Assembly: GCF_036226745.1 (NCBI RefSeq)
Contig: NZ_CP109013.1
Span: 7,812,001 to 7,876,000, forward strand
Direction: 5' to 3'
Source: Streptomyces sp. NBC_00683
Lineage (GTDB): Bacteria; Actinomycetota; Actinomycetes; Streptomycetales; Streptomycetaceae
Length of the DNA stretch: 64,000 nucleotides
The notes under the pieces were generated by a model that ran no database searches, was not told where the DNA came from, and saw only the letters and a list, made by a program, of their open reading frames with translations. Shown here in pieces: positions 9,458-19,501 of the stretch (the first letter of the stretch is position 1; every line of letters begins with the position of its first letter). Position numbers and translations under genes: made by a program.

Positions 9458-11950
9458 ATGCGGCAGGCACCCTCCGTCGGAGAAGGTGGTGACTGCGCGT
9501 CAGTCCGTAGCTCCGCGCCGTGCCCCCGTCCCTTCCCCGTCGGCCGACAGCCGGCAGGACCAGAGAGCGAGCAGACGACATTGCCCCCTGCCACCCAGGC
9601 CCCGCAGAGCACCGGGGCAGCGCTGGAACTGCTCGTCCACGGCGTCGGCGGAGCCACTCCCCAGGAGATGCTCGGCGACCCCCGTACGACCAGGATCACC
9701 GGTGACGCGACGGCCGCCATCTACCGGCGTACCGAAGACATCGAGGCCGAGCAGCACCCCGAACGCCACCGGGACGGACCCGTCGCCGAGGCCTACTGCT
9801 GGTCCAACCTCACCTCGGGAAACGGCTCCCGCGCCCTGTGGCTGCTGCTGCTCCCCTTCATGGTGGTCAACCTCGCCCACTGGATGCGGCCCACGGCGCG
9901 GGGCCGCACCGCGTCGGTGCGGCTGTACGGCATGGTGGTGCGGCTCATCGCGCTCAGCCTGACCGTGCTGCTGACCGCCGCGGTCTGCGAGGTCGCCCTC
10001 GACCTGGTGGCCTGGCAGTGCGCGGGCGCACCCGAGTGCTCCGGCCGGCGGTCCTGGCTCGGCTTCCTGTCGACGGAGCAGGGCGGCTGGTGGTCCCAGC
10101 CCGGACGCCGGCTCGCGGTCGCCGCACTCGTGCCCACGGCCCTGGTCGGACTGCTCTGGTACCTGTCCAACCGCACCTGGAGCGCGTACGAGTCGCAGCG
10201 CCCGCTGAGCGGGGACGAACACGAGGAGGACACGGCACACACCCCGGAGACCTCCACGTCCGCCGCGCCGCCCGTCCGTCCCGCCCTCGGCCGGCCCGGG
10301 TTCTGGTACGGACGCCGACTGGTCGCCCGGCTGCGGGCCGCCCACACCGCCGCCGGATTCCTCACCGTCGCGGCCGCGGTGGGGGGAGCCGCCGCCCGGC
10401 ACGACAGGGTCACCGACGGTCCCGTGCCCGCTGTGATCGGCGGCCTGTTCGAGACGGCGCTCGCCGTGTGCGCTCTGGTGGTGGTCGCGGTCGTCTGCCG
10501 CCGGGGCCGCAGCGAGCGACGCCTCGACAACACCCTCGACCGTGCCGTCATCACCCTCCTGCCGGGGACGGCGCTCGCCCTGCTGCTCGTCGGCACGGTG
10601 TACGCCGCCTGGTCCCGTCCCGCCTGGGCGTCCTCGGGCACCCTCCCCGGAGAGACCGCCTTCCGCGTCCTCGCCGTCGGACAGGGCGCACTCGTCGTCC
10701 TGCTCGCGGTGGTGGCGCTGAGCCTGTACCTCCGCGTCCCCGAGCCGCGCACGACACTCCACGGCCTCGGCGGGCCCGCCGTGGCGATGCTCGCCTGTGC
10801 GCTCGGCGGTGTGATGACCGGCGGGGTCGCCCAGCGCGTCGCCGACTGGCTCGACGGTTCCGGTACACCCGGCATGGGCGCCGGCTCGACCATAGAGGGG
10901 CCGCCCGTACTCCTCAGCTGGCAGGCTTCCGTCATCCCGGTCCTGCTGCTGTTCCTGCTCGCCCCCCTCGCCTGGCTGGCCGTCCGCACCGGGCTGCGCG
11001 CCCGCCGGCTGGGACCCGTGGTCGAGGCGGAGTACGAACAGGCGCGGCCCGACCGCGCCCGCACCCGGGCCATCGCGGGCACCAGGGCCACGGCGGCCCT
11101 CACCGACTCCGCACCCTGGCTCGTCGCCCTGGTCTCGGGTGCCACCCTGCTCCTCGGCGCCGGAGCGGTCGCCGGGTCCTGGCTCACCGGCGAGGTGCCC
11201 GGCCGGGCGATGGACGGTGCGGTTCCCCTCGTCGAGTCGCTCGCCGAGACGGCCCAGTCGACCGGCTCCTGGATGATCGGCTTCGGATTCGTCCTGTTCG
11301 TCACCTGGGGCCGCCGCGCCTACCGTGACGTGTCCGCCCGGCGCACGATCGGCATCCTCTGGGACGTCGGTACGTTCTGGCCGCGCGCCGCCCATCCCTT
11401 CGCGCCGCCCTGCTACGCGGAGCGCGCCGTGCCCGACCTGTCGTCCCGGATGTCCGCCTGGACGGCCCGCACCCGGGGCCGGCTCGTCATCTCGGGCCAC
11501 TCCCAGGGCAGCGTCCTTGCCGCGTCCGCGGTCTGGCAACTGCCCGACGCGACACGGCGCCGGGTCGCCCTGCTCACCTACGGCTCACCGATCGAGCGGC
11601 TCTACGGGCGCTGGTTCCCCGCCTACTTCGGACCGGTACCCCTGGACGGGCTGCACCGGTCCGTGCACTGCTGGCGCAACCTCTGGCGGGCGACCGACCC
11701 GATCGGAGGTCCCGTCCGCATCGACGAGAGCCAGGGACCCGAGGTGGACCGGGGCCCGCTGAAGGACCCGCTGGTCTACGGCCGCACCCCTGAACACCCG
11801 CTGCCCGAACCGATCCTGGGGCACTCCGACTACCAGGCCGACCCGGTCTTCGCCGTGGAGCGGGCCGCACTCCTGGAACGGCTCGGACCGGTCGTGCCCC
11901 ACCAGACCGGCGGGGAGACTCAGGGGAGTTCGGGAAGGTCCTCCGGATAG
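9458..11950 (+). CDS. Large integral membrane protein with alpha/beta-hydrolase elbow
   Basis: The protein is about 830 aa; the ATG at 9458 is uncertain, and a TTG near 9583 is an alternative. The N terminus carries ALELLVHGVGGATPQEMLG, an oxyanion-type HGxG strand. Many transmembrane helices fill the middle (WLLLLPFMVVNLAHW; LTVLLTAAVCEVALDLVA; VALVSGATLLLGAGAVAG). The C terminus has RLVISGHSQGSVLAASAVWQ, a classic nucleophile elbow GHSQG, and TYGSPIERLYGRWFP. The hydrolase halves therefore flank the membrane region. The substrate is unknown; a lipid is plausible from location. The 3' end overlaps the convergent AAA gene by 31 bp. Confidence 0.8.
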   Translation: MRQAPSVGEGGDCASVRSSAPCPRPFPVGRQPAGPESEQTTLPPATQAPQSTGAALELLVHGVGGATPQEMLGDPRTTRITGDATAAIYRRTEDIEAEQHPERHRDGPVAEAYCWSNLTSGNGSRALWLLLLPFMVVNLAHWMRPTARGRTASVRLYGMVVRLIALSLTVLLTAAVCEVALDLVAWQCAGAPECSGRRSWLGFLSTEQGGWWSQPGRRLAVAALVPTALVGLLWYLSNRTWSAYESQRPLSGDEHEEDTAHTPETSTSAAPPVRPALGRPGFWYGRRLVARLRAAHTAAGFLTVAAAVGGAAARHDRVTDGPVPAVIGGLFETALAVCALVVVAVVCRRGRSERRLDNTLDRAVITLLPGTALALLLVGTVYAAWSRPAWASSGTLPGETAFRVLAVGQGALVVLLAVVALSLYLRVPEPRTTLHGLGGPAVAMLACALGGVMTGGVAQRVADWLDGSGTPGMGAGSTIEGPPVLLSWQASVIPVLLLFLLAPLAWLAVRTGLRARRLGPVVEAEYEQARPDRARTRAIAGTRATAALTDSAPWLVALVSGATLLLGAGAVAGSWLTGEVPGRAMDGAVPLVESLAETAQSTGSWMIGFGFVLFVTWGRRAYRDVSARRTIGILWDVGTFWPRAAHPFAPPCYAERAVPDLSSRMSAWTARTRGRLVISGHSQGSVLAASAVWQLPDATRRRVALLTYGSPIERLYGRWFPAYFGPVPLDGLHRSVHCWRNLWRATDPIGGPVRIDESQGPEVDRGPLKDPLVYGRTPEHPLPEPILGHSDYQADPVFAVERAALLERLGPVVPHQTGGETQGSSGRSSG

Positions 11951-14355
11951 AGCAGGGTGAGGTCGTCCGTACTCGGCTCGGCGAGCTGGGCGACCCGGCC
12001 CGCATGCCGCTCGACCATCGACTCGAAGGTCTGGCGGGCCGTGCGGCCGTTACCGAAGGCGGGGCCCTTGGGAAGCGCTGTGAAGTACTTGAGCAGCGCT
12101 TCCCCGGCCCCGTCCGCGAGGCTGTACTCATGCTCCTCGGTCTGCTGCTCGACGATCCGCAGCAGCTCCTCGGGAACATAGTCACTGAAGGTGATGGTCC
12201 GTGAGAAACGCGACGCCACCCCGGGGTTGACGGTGAGGAAGCGCTCCATCTCGTGCGTGTACCCCGCCACGATCACGACGACGGCGTCCCGGTGGTCCTC
12301 CATCAGCTTCACCAGCGTGTCGATGGCCTCCCGCCCGAAGTCCCGGCCGGAGTCCTCGGGCGACAGCGCGTACGCCTCATCGACGAACAGGACTCCGCCA
12401 CGGGCCCGTTCGAACGCCTCCTGGGTGCGGATCGCGGTCGAACCGATGTGCTCGCCGACCAGGTCGACCCGGGACACCTCCACGAGATGACCGTGCTCCA
12501 GCACACCGAGCGAGGCCAGGATCTCGCCGTACAGGCGGGCCACCGTCGTCTTGCCCGTACCGGGGGAGCCGGTGAACACGAGGTGTCTGCGCACCGACGC
12601 TGCCTTGAGGCCCGCGAGCCTGCGGCGCCGGCCGACCTCGATCATGTCGGTCAGCGCACGCACCTCGCGCTTGACGCTGTCCAGACCCACCAGCGCGTCC
12701 AACTCCCCGAGGACGGCGCCCGAATCGCGCACCGGCTCCGCCGGAGCGGGCGGGACGGCGGGCTCGGCGGCGCGTTGACCCGGCATCGCACCGAGCAGTC
12801 CGGGCGTCGACTGGGTCGCCGTCAGGACCGGCGGGGCCGGGGGAGTGGCACCGCGCAGTCCGCTCTCGTCGCTGGTGCAGTCCTTCACCACCGGACCGCC
12901 GCTGAGTCCGTCGCCCGGGAAGCCCGATCCCTCCGCGAACTCGTACCCGCCGCGGGCGCACCGCTCGGTGCGGCAGCGGGTGAGCGTGGAGCGGCAGCCG
13001 TCCATGACATGGAAGCCGTAGCCCTCGCTCCCGGTGACACGACAGGTGTCGAAGGTGCCGCGGCCCTCGGCGGAGACGTAGAAGCCCGCCTCCGCGGGCG
13101 AGGTGACCGTGCAGCGCTCGATCGTCGGGTCGGCGCCCTTGGTCACGATGACACCGGTCTGGGCGGCGTCGATGGTGCAGTTGTTCAGGGTTCCGCCGCT
13201 GCCGTGGTCGCGGAACCACGCTCCGGTCGACGCTTCGCGGATCCGGCAGTCGTCGAGCTGCGCGGTGGCGCCGTCGCTCACCGACACCGCCGTGTTGCGG
13301 ATCTGGGACAGGTCGCTGTCCACCACGTCGGCGCGCGAACCGCGGTCCAGGACGAAGAGGGCATCGGGCACGTCGTGGACGCGGCACGAATCGAGTATCA
13401 CGGTGGCGCCGTCGCTGACCCACACCGCGGGGTAGTCGCCCGTACTGTCGTGGATCTCGCACTGGTTGGCATCGACACGGGTGCCCGGGTCCCAGACCGA
13501 CAGGCCGTTGCGGCCGAACCTGCGCACGGTCGAGCGGGTGAGTGTGAGAACGGAGCGGGACCGCAGGTCGACCGCGTTCTCCGGGATGTCGTGAATGTCG
13601 CAGTCGGCGAGCGTGAGGACCGCGTCGGTGTCCAGCGTGACCCCGTCCGCGGAGGTGCGGTGCACGGTGCAGTCGGTGAGATGCGCGGCACCGCGGGCCG
13701 TGACCTGCACCCCGCTGCCCTTGATCTCGTACACCTCGCAGCCGACCGCTTCCAGACCGCTGCCCTCGCCGGTCACGCTCAGCCCCGCCCCGGAGGCGTG
13801 GTGGACACGGCACCGCTCGAGCCTCGGGTGCGCCCCGTCGCGGACCGAGACGCCGGACTGCCCGGCCGACACGATCTCGCACTCCTCGAACACGCCCCCG
13901 GCGCCGTCGAGTACGGCAATGCCGACGCCGGCCGGGTTGTCGACGGTACAGCGGCGCACGGTGGGCCGGGCCGCGCCCCGCACCTCTATCCCGGCGGCCG
14001 ACCGGGTCACGACGCGCAGATCCGAAAGCTCGGGAGCGCCCTCCTCGACGAGCAGCGCAGGGGCGGCGGAATCCTGGCCCTCCACATGAAGATCCTGGAT
14101 CACCGCCGAGGCGCGCACGGTCAGAGGTACGCCGTCGACCGGCGCGATGCGCACGGAACCGACGGATCCTTCGGGGCCGCGCAGGGTCACCGCGCGGTGG
14201 ACGACGAGATTCTCCCGGTAGGTGCCGGGTGCGATGGTGAGGACGTCACCGTCCGCTGCGGCCTCCAGGGCTGCGGTGAGGGAAGCGTATTCGCCCGTGC
14301 GGCGGCGCCATCGCGATGTGCCGGTGTGCGTCACCTGGACCGTGCCCTGTGCCAT
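11920..14355 (-). CDS. Right-handed beta-helix / AAA+ ATPase fusion (CbxX/EccA-like)
   Basis: The protein is 811 aa, starting MAQGTVQVTHTG at 14355. Residues about 15-470 are a parallel beta-helix of about 23-residue coils (recurring CxV/HD, GA.P.LE.CRV), preceded by a pectin-lyase-like opening. A proline-rich linker follows. From residue 557 there is a CbxX/CfqX-type AAA+ domain: P-loop TGSPGTGKTT (about 595-604), Walker B GVLFVDEA (about 655-662), and arginine-finger region VASRFSRT. The AAA part resembles EccA of type VII secretion, but no ESX genes are nearby. Role unknown; a chaperone guided by the beta-helix is an inference. Confidence 0.9.
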   Translation of the reverse strand: MAQGTVQVTHTGTSRWRRRTGEYASLTAALEAAADGDVLTIAPGTYRENLVVHRAVTLRGPEGSVGSVRIAPVDGVPLTVRASAVIQDLHVEGQDSAAPALLVEEGAPELSDLRVVTRSAAGIEVRGAARPTVRRCTVDNPAGVGIAVLDGAGGVFEECEIVSAGQSGVSVRDGAHPRLERCRVHHASGAGLSVTGEGSGLEAVGCEVYEIKGSGVQVTARGAAHLTDCTVHRTSADGVTLDTDAVLTLADCDIHDIPENAVDLRSRSVLTLTRSTVRRFGRNGLSVWDPGTRVDANQCEIHDSTGDYPAVWVSDGATVILDSCRVHDVPDALFVLDRGSRADVVDSDLSQIRNTAVSVSDGATAQLDDCRIREASTGAWFRDHGSGGTLNNCTIDAAQTGVIVTKGADPTIERCTVTSPAEAGFYVSAEGRGTFDTCRVTGSEGYGFHVMDGCRSTLTRCRTERCARGGYEFAEGSGFPGDGLSGGPVVKDCTSDESGLRGATPPAPPVLTATQSTPGLLGAMPGQRAAEPAVPPAPAEPVRDSGAVLGELDALVGLDSVKREVRALTDMIEVGRRRRLAGLKAASVRRHLVFTGSPGTGKTTVARLYGEILASLGVLEHGHLVEVSRVDLVGEHIGSTAIRTQEAFERARGGVLFVDEAYALSPEDSGRDFGREAIDTLVKLMEDHRDAVVVIVAGYTHEMERFLTVNPGVASRFSRTITFSDYVPEELLRIVEQQTEEHEYSLADGAGEALLKYFTALPKGPAFGNGRTARQTFESMVERHAGRVAQLAEPSTDDLTLLYPEDLPELP

Positions 14356-14574
14356 GGTGCTGCTGTGCCCCCACCTCGTGCCGTGTGCGCTGCCTCGTGC
14401 CTGTCCGCATACCCGTGCCACCGGTTCTACGCAGCTCCGGGCCCGCCTGCCGAGGAGTCGGGCGGGCCGGTCCACCGTAGCGCGCGCGGCGGTGGCGAGT
14501 TGACGAGTCGGCTGCTCATGAGGTCGGTGACACCGATGGAGCGGCCCGGCACTCGACGTCGTGCACCGGTGGGT

Positions 14575-15192
14575 TCAGCTGCCCGTCCCGGTCCGGCCCC
14601 AGTCGGGACCGGTTTCGGCCCAGGCCCGGTCGAGCCGACCGTACCGCTGTTGCATCATGCGCCATACGGCAAGTCGGCGTGCGGATTCCACCAGACCCGC
14701 AACGAGCAGGGTCGCACCGATTCCGGCCAGTACCGCATGGGTGCGCGCCGTCGATGTGTCCATCGGGCGTATCACCGGGCGGCCCTGGTCATCCGTCCAG
14801 ATCCGTATCCGCGCCCCGGGGGCGGTGACTTCGGACGCCGTGGACACTCTGCCGGTGCGGGCCGTCCCGTCCGGGGCCTGCCACCGGGCCACAGCGGAGG
14901 ACCGCGCGGTGCTCTCCGCGACGGCGGCCTCGGGGTCCTGGGCGAAGCGCGAGACGCCGGAGGGTCCGCGCACGACGACAGCCGTGATGAGGTGCCGCTG
15001 CGCGTGCTGCGCGCGCACTGCCTGCTGGAGGGCCTCGTCGGTGACTGAACCGCACAGCCAGCCGAGCACCGGGGCGGCGATCAGCATCAGCAGCAGCGCT
15101 GCCAGTGCCCCCCATGCCTCATGGCGGTCGGTGGGCCTGCACAGGGGATTGTGCCGCCACCGCCGGATTCCCAGGACTGCTCGCACAGTCAT
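14575..15192 (-). CDS. Rv1733c-like membrane protein
   Basis: The protein is 205 aa, starting MTVRAVLGIRRWRHNPLCRP with an AAGGGGG ribosome site. The arrangement matches actinobacterial Rv1733c-like proteins: a basic N terminus (RRWRHNPLCRPTDRHEAW), one helix (ALAALLLMLIAAPVLGWL), an external beta domain containing WQAPDGTARTG, and a second helix (AVLAGIGATLLVAGLVESARR). Function is unknown. Streptomyces has several paralogues. A TG-rich upstream ATG at 15237 is less likely. Confidence 0.82.
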   Translation of the reverse strand: MTVRAVLGIRRWRHNPLCRPTDRHEAWGALAALLLMLIAAPVLGWLCGSVTDEALQQAVRAQHAQRHLITAVVVRGPSGVSRFAQDPEAAVAESTARSSAVARWQAPDGTARTGRVSTASEVTAPGARIRIWTDDQGRPVIRPMDTSTARTHAVLAGIGATLLVAGLVESARRLAVWRMMQQRYGRLDRAWAETGPDWGRTGTGS

Positions 15193-15328
15193 GCACCCCC
15201 TTCCGTATCCGTCATAGCCCGGTACGGCGTTGATCACCTGCTGGGGCGGCGAAGAGAGAGCAACCTCACGCCGTCCAACGTCCGGGACACTCCGGCCGGT
15301 TCCCGTCCGGAGCCGGGTGGCCCGGCGT

Positions 15329-16153
15329 TCAGCCGAGGATCCGCACCGGGTCCCCGACCCGGATCACCCCGGTGCCTTCCGGGATCAGATTCTGGCCGAA
15401 CAGGAGATCCCTTCCGACCAGACGATGGCGGGCGAGCGTACGCAGGGGCTCCTTGCCGCGCTTCGACGTCCGCTGGTCGGTCGTGGTCACGATGCAGCGG
15501 CCGCACGGCTTCGCCACGCGGAAGGCGACCTCCCCGATCGCGATCCGGTCCCAGTCGTCCTCGGCCCACGGGGCCGTCCCGTCCACGACCGCATTCGGCC
15601 GGAAGCGGTTCATGGGCAGCGGGCCCTCCTCCGGGTGGTCACCGCGTGCCACGAGTGCGTTGAGCGCATCCAGCGAGGCTGACGAAGTGAGAAGAAGGGG
15701 GTAACCGTCGGCGAAGGAGACGGTCTCGCCCGGGCGCCCGAACGCCGGGTCGACAGGCCTGCGGTGCGACGGCGCGTCGAGATGGACGAGCCGGACCTCC
15801 GCACCGAGGCGCGCGCTGAACCAGGCGTGCGCGGCCTCGGCCGCCTCCACCACCTCGACCTTGTCCCTGAAGAGCTCCGCGCCGACGGTGCAGACCGGCT
15901 CCGGCACGTCCACGGTCAGCGGGGCACTCCCCGGCGCCGAGACGGTCACCCCGCCACCGGGCAGGGGCATCGCGGACAGCTGGGCCATGCCCGGCTGCTG
16001 ACGCTGGGTGACCACCTTGCCCCGGACGTCGATCAGCATCCAGCGACGGTCGCCGCCGAGTCCCCATGGCTCGACGACGGCCTGCTCGGCCGCGCACGCC
16101 GCCAGCGATTTGACCGGGTGGATGTGGACAGCCCTGAGTACGGGAGAGACCAT
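15329..16153 (-). CDS. MOSC domain-containing protein
   Basis: The protein is 274 aa. The N-terminal MOSC_N beta-barrel begins LRAVHIHPVKSLAACAAEQA. The MOSC domain holds the invariant cysteine in VAKPCGRCIVTTTDQRT, with downstream LFGQNLIPEGTGVIRVGD. Family members bind molybdenum cofactor or transfer sulfur, as in mARC-type N-hydroxylated compound reductases. It is monocistronic here. The start MVSPVLRAVHIHP is well supported by family N termini. Confidence 0.9.
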   Translation of the reverse strand: MVSPVLRAVHIHPVKSLAACAAEQAVVEPWGLGGDRRWMLIDVRGKVVTQRQQPGMAQLSAMPLPGGGVTVSAPGSAPLTVDVPEPVCTVGAELFRDKVEVVEAAEAAHAWFSARLGAEVRLVHLDAPSHRRPVDPAFGRPGETVSFADGYPLLLTSSASLDALNALVARGDHPEEGPLPMNRFRPNAVVDGTAPWAEDDWDRIAIGEVAFRVAKPCGRCIVTTTDQRTSKRGKEPLRTLARHRLVGRDLLFGQNLIPEGTGVIRVGDPVRILG

Positions 16154-16201
16154 GCATCCATTTTGCCAGCCGAATCCGCGACAGCGGGCAATAACGCCTG
16201 C

Positions 16202-16672
16202 TCAGTACCCCCGGCCCTGGTACGGACGGTTGTACGGGTCCTCGTACGGGGACGGAGTCGGGGCGGGCCGGGGCGAAGCCGGGCGCATCGACTCGTAACC
16301 CGTGCCGGGGCGCTGCGGCTGCTGCTGGTAGCCGCGGGGCGCCGAGGGCTGCTGCGGGATGTACGGGGCGGGCGCGTGCTGCAGGTGTGCGGGCTGCATC
16401 TGCGCGTGCTGCATGCCCGCGTTCTGGTACTGCGGCTGCGGCGCCTGCTGCGGGTAGCCGTAGGACCCGTTGGACGGGGCCGCGGGCAGGGCGGGAAGCG
16501 ACGACGGCAGGGCCGGCAGATAGCTGTTGCCCGTGTCGTACGCGGCGGGGACTCGGATCGGCGCGATCTGAGGAGTGCCCCGCTCGGCGACCAGGGAGTC
16601 GTAGATCGGGGTGTCGGGGAACGACGGCGCGGCGTAGTAGCCGCCGCCGTAGGTGGAGCGGGGGGAGGTCAT
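16202..16672 (-). CDS. DUF6643 family protein (proline/glutamine-rich)
   Basis: The protein is 156 aa, starting MTSPRSTYGGGYYAAPSFPD. The first third is conserved-looking (FPDTPIYDSLVAERGTPQIA). The rest is a low-complexity tail rich in Pro, Gln, Tyr and Ala, ending NRPYQGRGY. This composition fits the Streptomyces DUF6643 family of unknown function. It is divergent from the TerD gene. The tail is probably disordered. Confidence 0.75.
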   Translation of the reverse strand: MTSPRSTYGGGYYAAPSFPDTPIYDSLVAERGTPQIAPIRVPAAYDTGNSYLPALPSSLPALPAAPSNGSYGYPQQAPQPQYQNAGMQHAQMQPAHLQHAPAPYIPQQPSAPRGYQQQPQRPGTGYESMRPASPRPAPTPSPYEDPYNRPYQGRGY

Positions 16673-16941
16673 GACACATAAGTTAAGCCCACGATGTGCT
16701 GGTTGGGGAGTCCGATAAGAGGGTTGTTTTACGCGTTGTGAGTGAACCGCGTTCCCCAATGCGAGCGAACTTGGCAAAAAGGGGCACCGAGCCGCGTTGT
16801 GATCGTGTAAAGAGCGAGTTCACGGGGGGTTACCGGCGGATCGCCGGGAGCAGTCTCCGCCGTACTGTGGGCTCCTCGGCGGGCCGGGGATTAGGTTGGC
16901 GTGAAACTCTCCGGGCAGCCGGACTCGTGATGGGGGCGAGC

Positions 16942-18249
16942 ATGACCATGCAAAAGGGAACCAATGTTCCTGTGCCTGCTCAGGTCGTACAGGTCGAATT
17001 GGGCTGGCGGACCTCCCCCGGGGCGCCGGACGTGGATGCCTCGGCGCTACTTCTCGTGTCGGGAAAGGTACGCAGCGACGCGGACTTCGTCTTTTACAAC
17101 CAGCCGGCACACGCATCCGGCGCGGTGCGCCACGAGGGCAAGCGGACGGCCGGTGACGCGGTCACCGACAGCCTCGTGGTCGACTTCGCGGCAGTGGAGC
17201 CCGCGATCGACCGCGTGGTCGTGGTGGCCTCGGCCGACGGCGGCACCTTCGGCCGGGTGACAGGCCTCTACGTACGGATCGTGGACTCCGCGAGCGGTTC
17301 CGAGATCGCTCGCTTCGAGAGCGCGGACGCGACGGTCGAGACCGCGTTCATTCTCGGTGAGCTGTACCTGCGGCAGGGCGCGTGGAAGTTCCGGGCCGTC
17401 GGGCAGGGGTACGACACCGGACTCGGGGGACTGGCGACGGACTTCGGTATCTCCGTCGACGAACCTCAGCAGCCTGCACCACCTCAGCAGGTCCCCCGCC
17501 CGCAGCCGGCGCAGGCGCCCCCGGCGCCCTACCGCGCACCCCAGGCCGCCCCCGTCCCGCAGGTCGCGCCCCCGGTCGCGCCTCCCGCCGCACCCCCTGT
17601 CACGCAGCCGGTGAGGCTGACCAAGGTCACCCTGACGAAGGAGGCGCCGTCCGTCTCCCTGTCGAAACAGGGCGGTACCTCCGGGGCCCTGCGCGTCAAT
17701 CTCAACTGGGAAGTGCGCAAGCAGTTCAAGGGCTGGGGCGCGAAACTCGGCAGGGCCGTCGCCATGCACGCCGACCTCGATCTCGATCTCTGCGCGCTGT
17801 ACGAACTCACCGATGGAAGCAAGGGAGTTGTGCAGGCCCTCGGAAACGCCTTCGGCGATCTCCGGCGGCCCCCCTATATCCACCTCGACGGAGACGACCG
17901 CACCGGCGCGCTCTCCACCGGCGAGAACCTCACGGTCAACCTCGACCACAAGGACCGGCTGCGCCGCGTTCTGATCTTCGTAACCATCTACGAAGGCGCC
18001 CGGAGTTTCGCCGATCTGCATGCCACCGTCACTCTGCAGCCACAGAACGGAGCGGCGATCGACTTCTCTCTCGATGAATGCACCGTGCCCTCCACCGTTT
18101 GCGCTCTCGCGCTGATCACCAACAACGGGGGAGACCTCACGGTGCAGCGGGAGGCACGCTATCTCGTCCCGCAGCGCGGGGTGAGTCCCCAGAGGACCAT
18201 AGACGCCGCCTACGGCTGGGGAATGAACTGGACCCCCGGCCGCAAGTGA
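16942..18249 (+). CDS. TerD-family protein with two TerD domains (TerA-like)
   Basis: The protein is about 435 aa, starting [12 protein letters not shown]; an in-frame ATG 12 bases upstream is possible. A first TerD domain covers about residues 5-165 ([32 protein letters not shown]). A Pro/Ala/Gln linker (about 175-225) leads to a second TerD-like half ([37 protein letters not shown]). The acidic [12 protein letters not shown] and DGDDRTG blocks are the calcium-binding signature of tellurite/stress Ter proteins. A membrane-associated stress role is known for the family; tellurite resistance is not implied by a single gene. Confidence 0.9.
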   Translation: MTMQKGTNVPVPAQVVQVELGWRTSPGAPDVDASALLLVSGKVRSDADFVFYNQPAHASGAVRHEGKRTAGDAVTDSLVVDFAAVEPAIDRVVVVASADGGTFGRVTGLYVRIVDSASGSEIARFESADATVETAFILGELYLRQGAWKFRAVGQGYDTGLGGLATDFGISVDEPQQPAPPQQVPRPQPAQAPPAPYRAPQAAPVPQVAPPVAPPAAPPVTQPVRLTKVTLTKEAPSVSLSKQGGTSGALRVNLNWEVRKQFKGWGAKLGRAVAMHADLDLDLCALYELTDGSKGVVQALGNAFGDLRRPPYIHLDGDDRTGALSTGENLTVNLDHKDRLRRVLIFVTIYEGARSFADLHATVTLQPQNGAAIDFSLDECTVPSTVCALALITNNGGDLTVQREARYLVPQRGVSPQRTIDAAYGWGMNWTPGRK

Positions 18250-18261
18250 CCCCGGCCGGGC

Positions 18262-19443
18262 TCAGGGTTCCGGTGCGGCCTCGGGACGGGCGTACGTACG
18301 CCCCTTCCAGGCCGCACCGCGGCCGCGGTAGTGCTGCACCGCCGAGTCCACCGTCATCAGGAGGTAGAGGACGGCGGTGAACGGCAGGAGCGGTGCCAGC
18401 CACAGCGACTGACGGTAGTAGCCGAGCATCGGCATGTACGTCCCCGCCATCACGGCCCACGCTGCCGCGCCCGCCCACGCGGCCACCGCATCGCCCGTCA
18501 GCAGTCCGGCGGCGAGCGTCGCCGGCGGGGCGACGTAGACGAGACCCAGGCCGAGAACGGTCCCGGCCAGCAGCAGCGGGCTGTGCCGCAACTGCGCGTA
18601 CGCACTGCGCGAGACCATCTGCCACAGATCCGCGAGCCGCGGATAGGGCCGCGCACTGTCCACCCGCTCCGCGAGCCCCAGCCAGATCCGGCCCCCGCTG
18701 CGCTGCACCGCGCGCGCCAGTGACACGTCGTCGATCACCGCCTGCCGGATGGACTCCGGGATGCGTGCCCGTTCGGCGGCCCCGGTGCGCAGCAGCACGC
18801 AGCCGCCCGCAGCGGCCGCCGTCCGGCTGCCCGCCCTGTTGACCCGGCGGAAGGGGTAGAGCTGCCCGAAGAAGTAGACGAAGGCCGGCACGACAAGCCG
18901 TTCCCAGGTGCTCGTCACCCGCAGCTGGGCCATCTGCGAGACCAGATCGAAGCCGCCCGCCCCCTCGTCCCCGGCGGCGGCGACCAGTTCCCTCAAGCTG
19001 TCCGGCTCATGCGCGATGTCCGCGTCGGTCAGCAGCAGGAACTCCGGCTTCCGCTGTCTGGCCAGCGCGATTCCGTGCCGCAGGGCCCAGAGCTTGCCCG
19101 TCCAGCCGGACTCCGGCTCACCCGGCGACACCACCGTCAGCGGCAGTCCCCCGTGCCTCACCGACAGCACCCGTGCGAGCTCGCCGGTGCCGTCCTCGCT
19201 GCAGTCGTCGACCAGGAAGATCTCCGCGTCCCCCGGATAGTCCTGGGCGAGCAGCGAGGGGAGGCTGACCGGCAGCATCTCGGCCTCGTCCCTGGCGGGC
19301 ACGACCACGGCGACCGACGGCCAGCGCACCGGGTCGGCACGCCTGGGGAGCCGCTGGTCGGTCCGCCAGAAGAACCCCTGCCCCAGCAGCAGCCACACCC
19401 ACACGACCAGCGAACCCACGGCGATCCAGGCAACGGCGCTCAT
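18262..19443 (-). CDS. Glycosyltransferase family 2 membrane protein (HpnB-like)
   Basis: The protein is 393 aa, from MSAVAWIAVGSLVVWVW; an ATG at 19464 would add seven residues. An N-terminal anchor helix is followed by a GT-A domain: VAVVVPARDEAEMLPVSL, the nucleotide-binding VDDCSEDGT, the metal DxD as LLTDADIAH, and acceptor-site region VIDDVSLARAV. Four C-terminal helices follow. The layout matches the hopanoid-associated glycosyltransferase HpnB group, but no hopanoid genes are nearby. It converges with TerD and is divergent from the racemase homologue. Confidence 0.85.
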   Translation of the reverse strand: MSAVAWIAVGSLVVWVWLLLGQGFFWRTDQRLPRRADPVRWPSVAVVVPARDEAEMLPVSLPSLLAQDYPGDAEIFLVDDCSEDGTGELARVLSVRHGGLPLTVVSPGEPESGWTGKLWALRHGIALARQRKPEFLLLTDADIAHEPDSLRELVAAAGDEGAGGFDLVSQMAQLRVTSTWERLVVPAFVYFFGQLYPFRRVNRAGSRTAAAAGGCVLLRTGAAERARIPESIRQAVIDDVSLARAVQRSGGRIWLGLAERVDSARPYPRLADLWQMVSRSAYAQLRHSPLLLAGTVLGLGLVYVAPPATLAAGLLTGDAVAAWAGAAAWAVMAGTYMPMLGYYRQSLWLAPLLPFTAVLYLLMTVDSAVQHYRGRGAAWKGRTYARPEAAPEP

Positions 19444-19501
19444 CCGCCGAAGTCTGCCCCACATCGGCGGTGCCGCAAGGGCTGTCGACTATGGTGACCG
19501 G

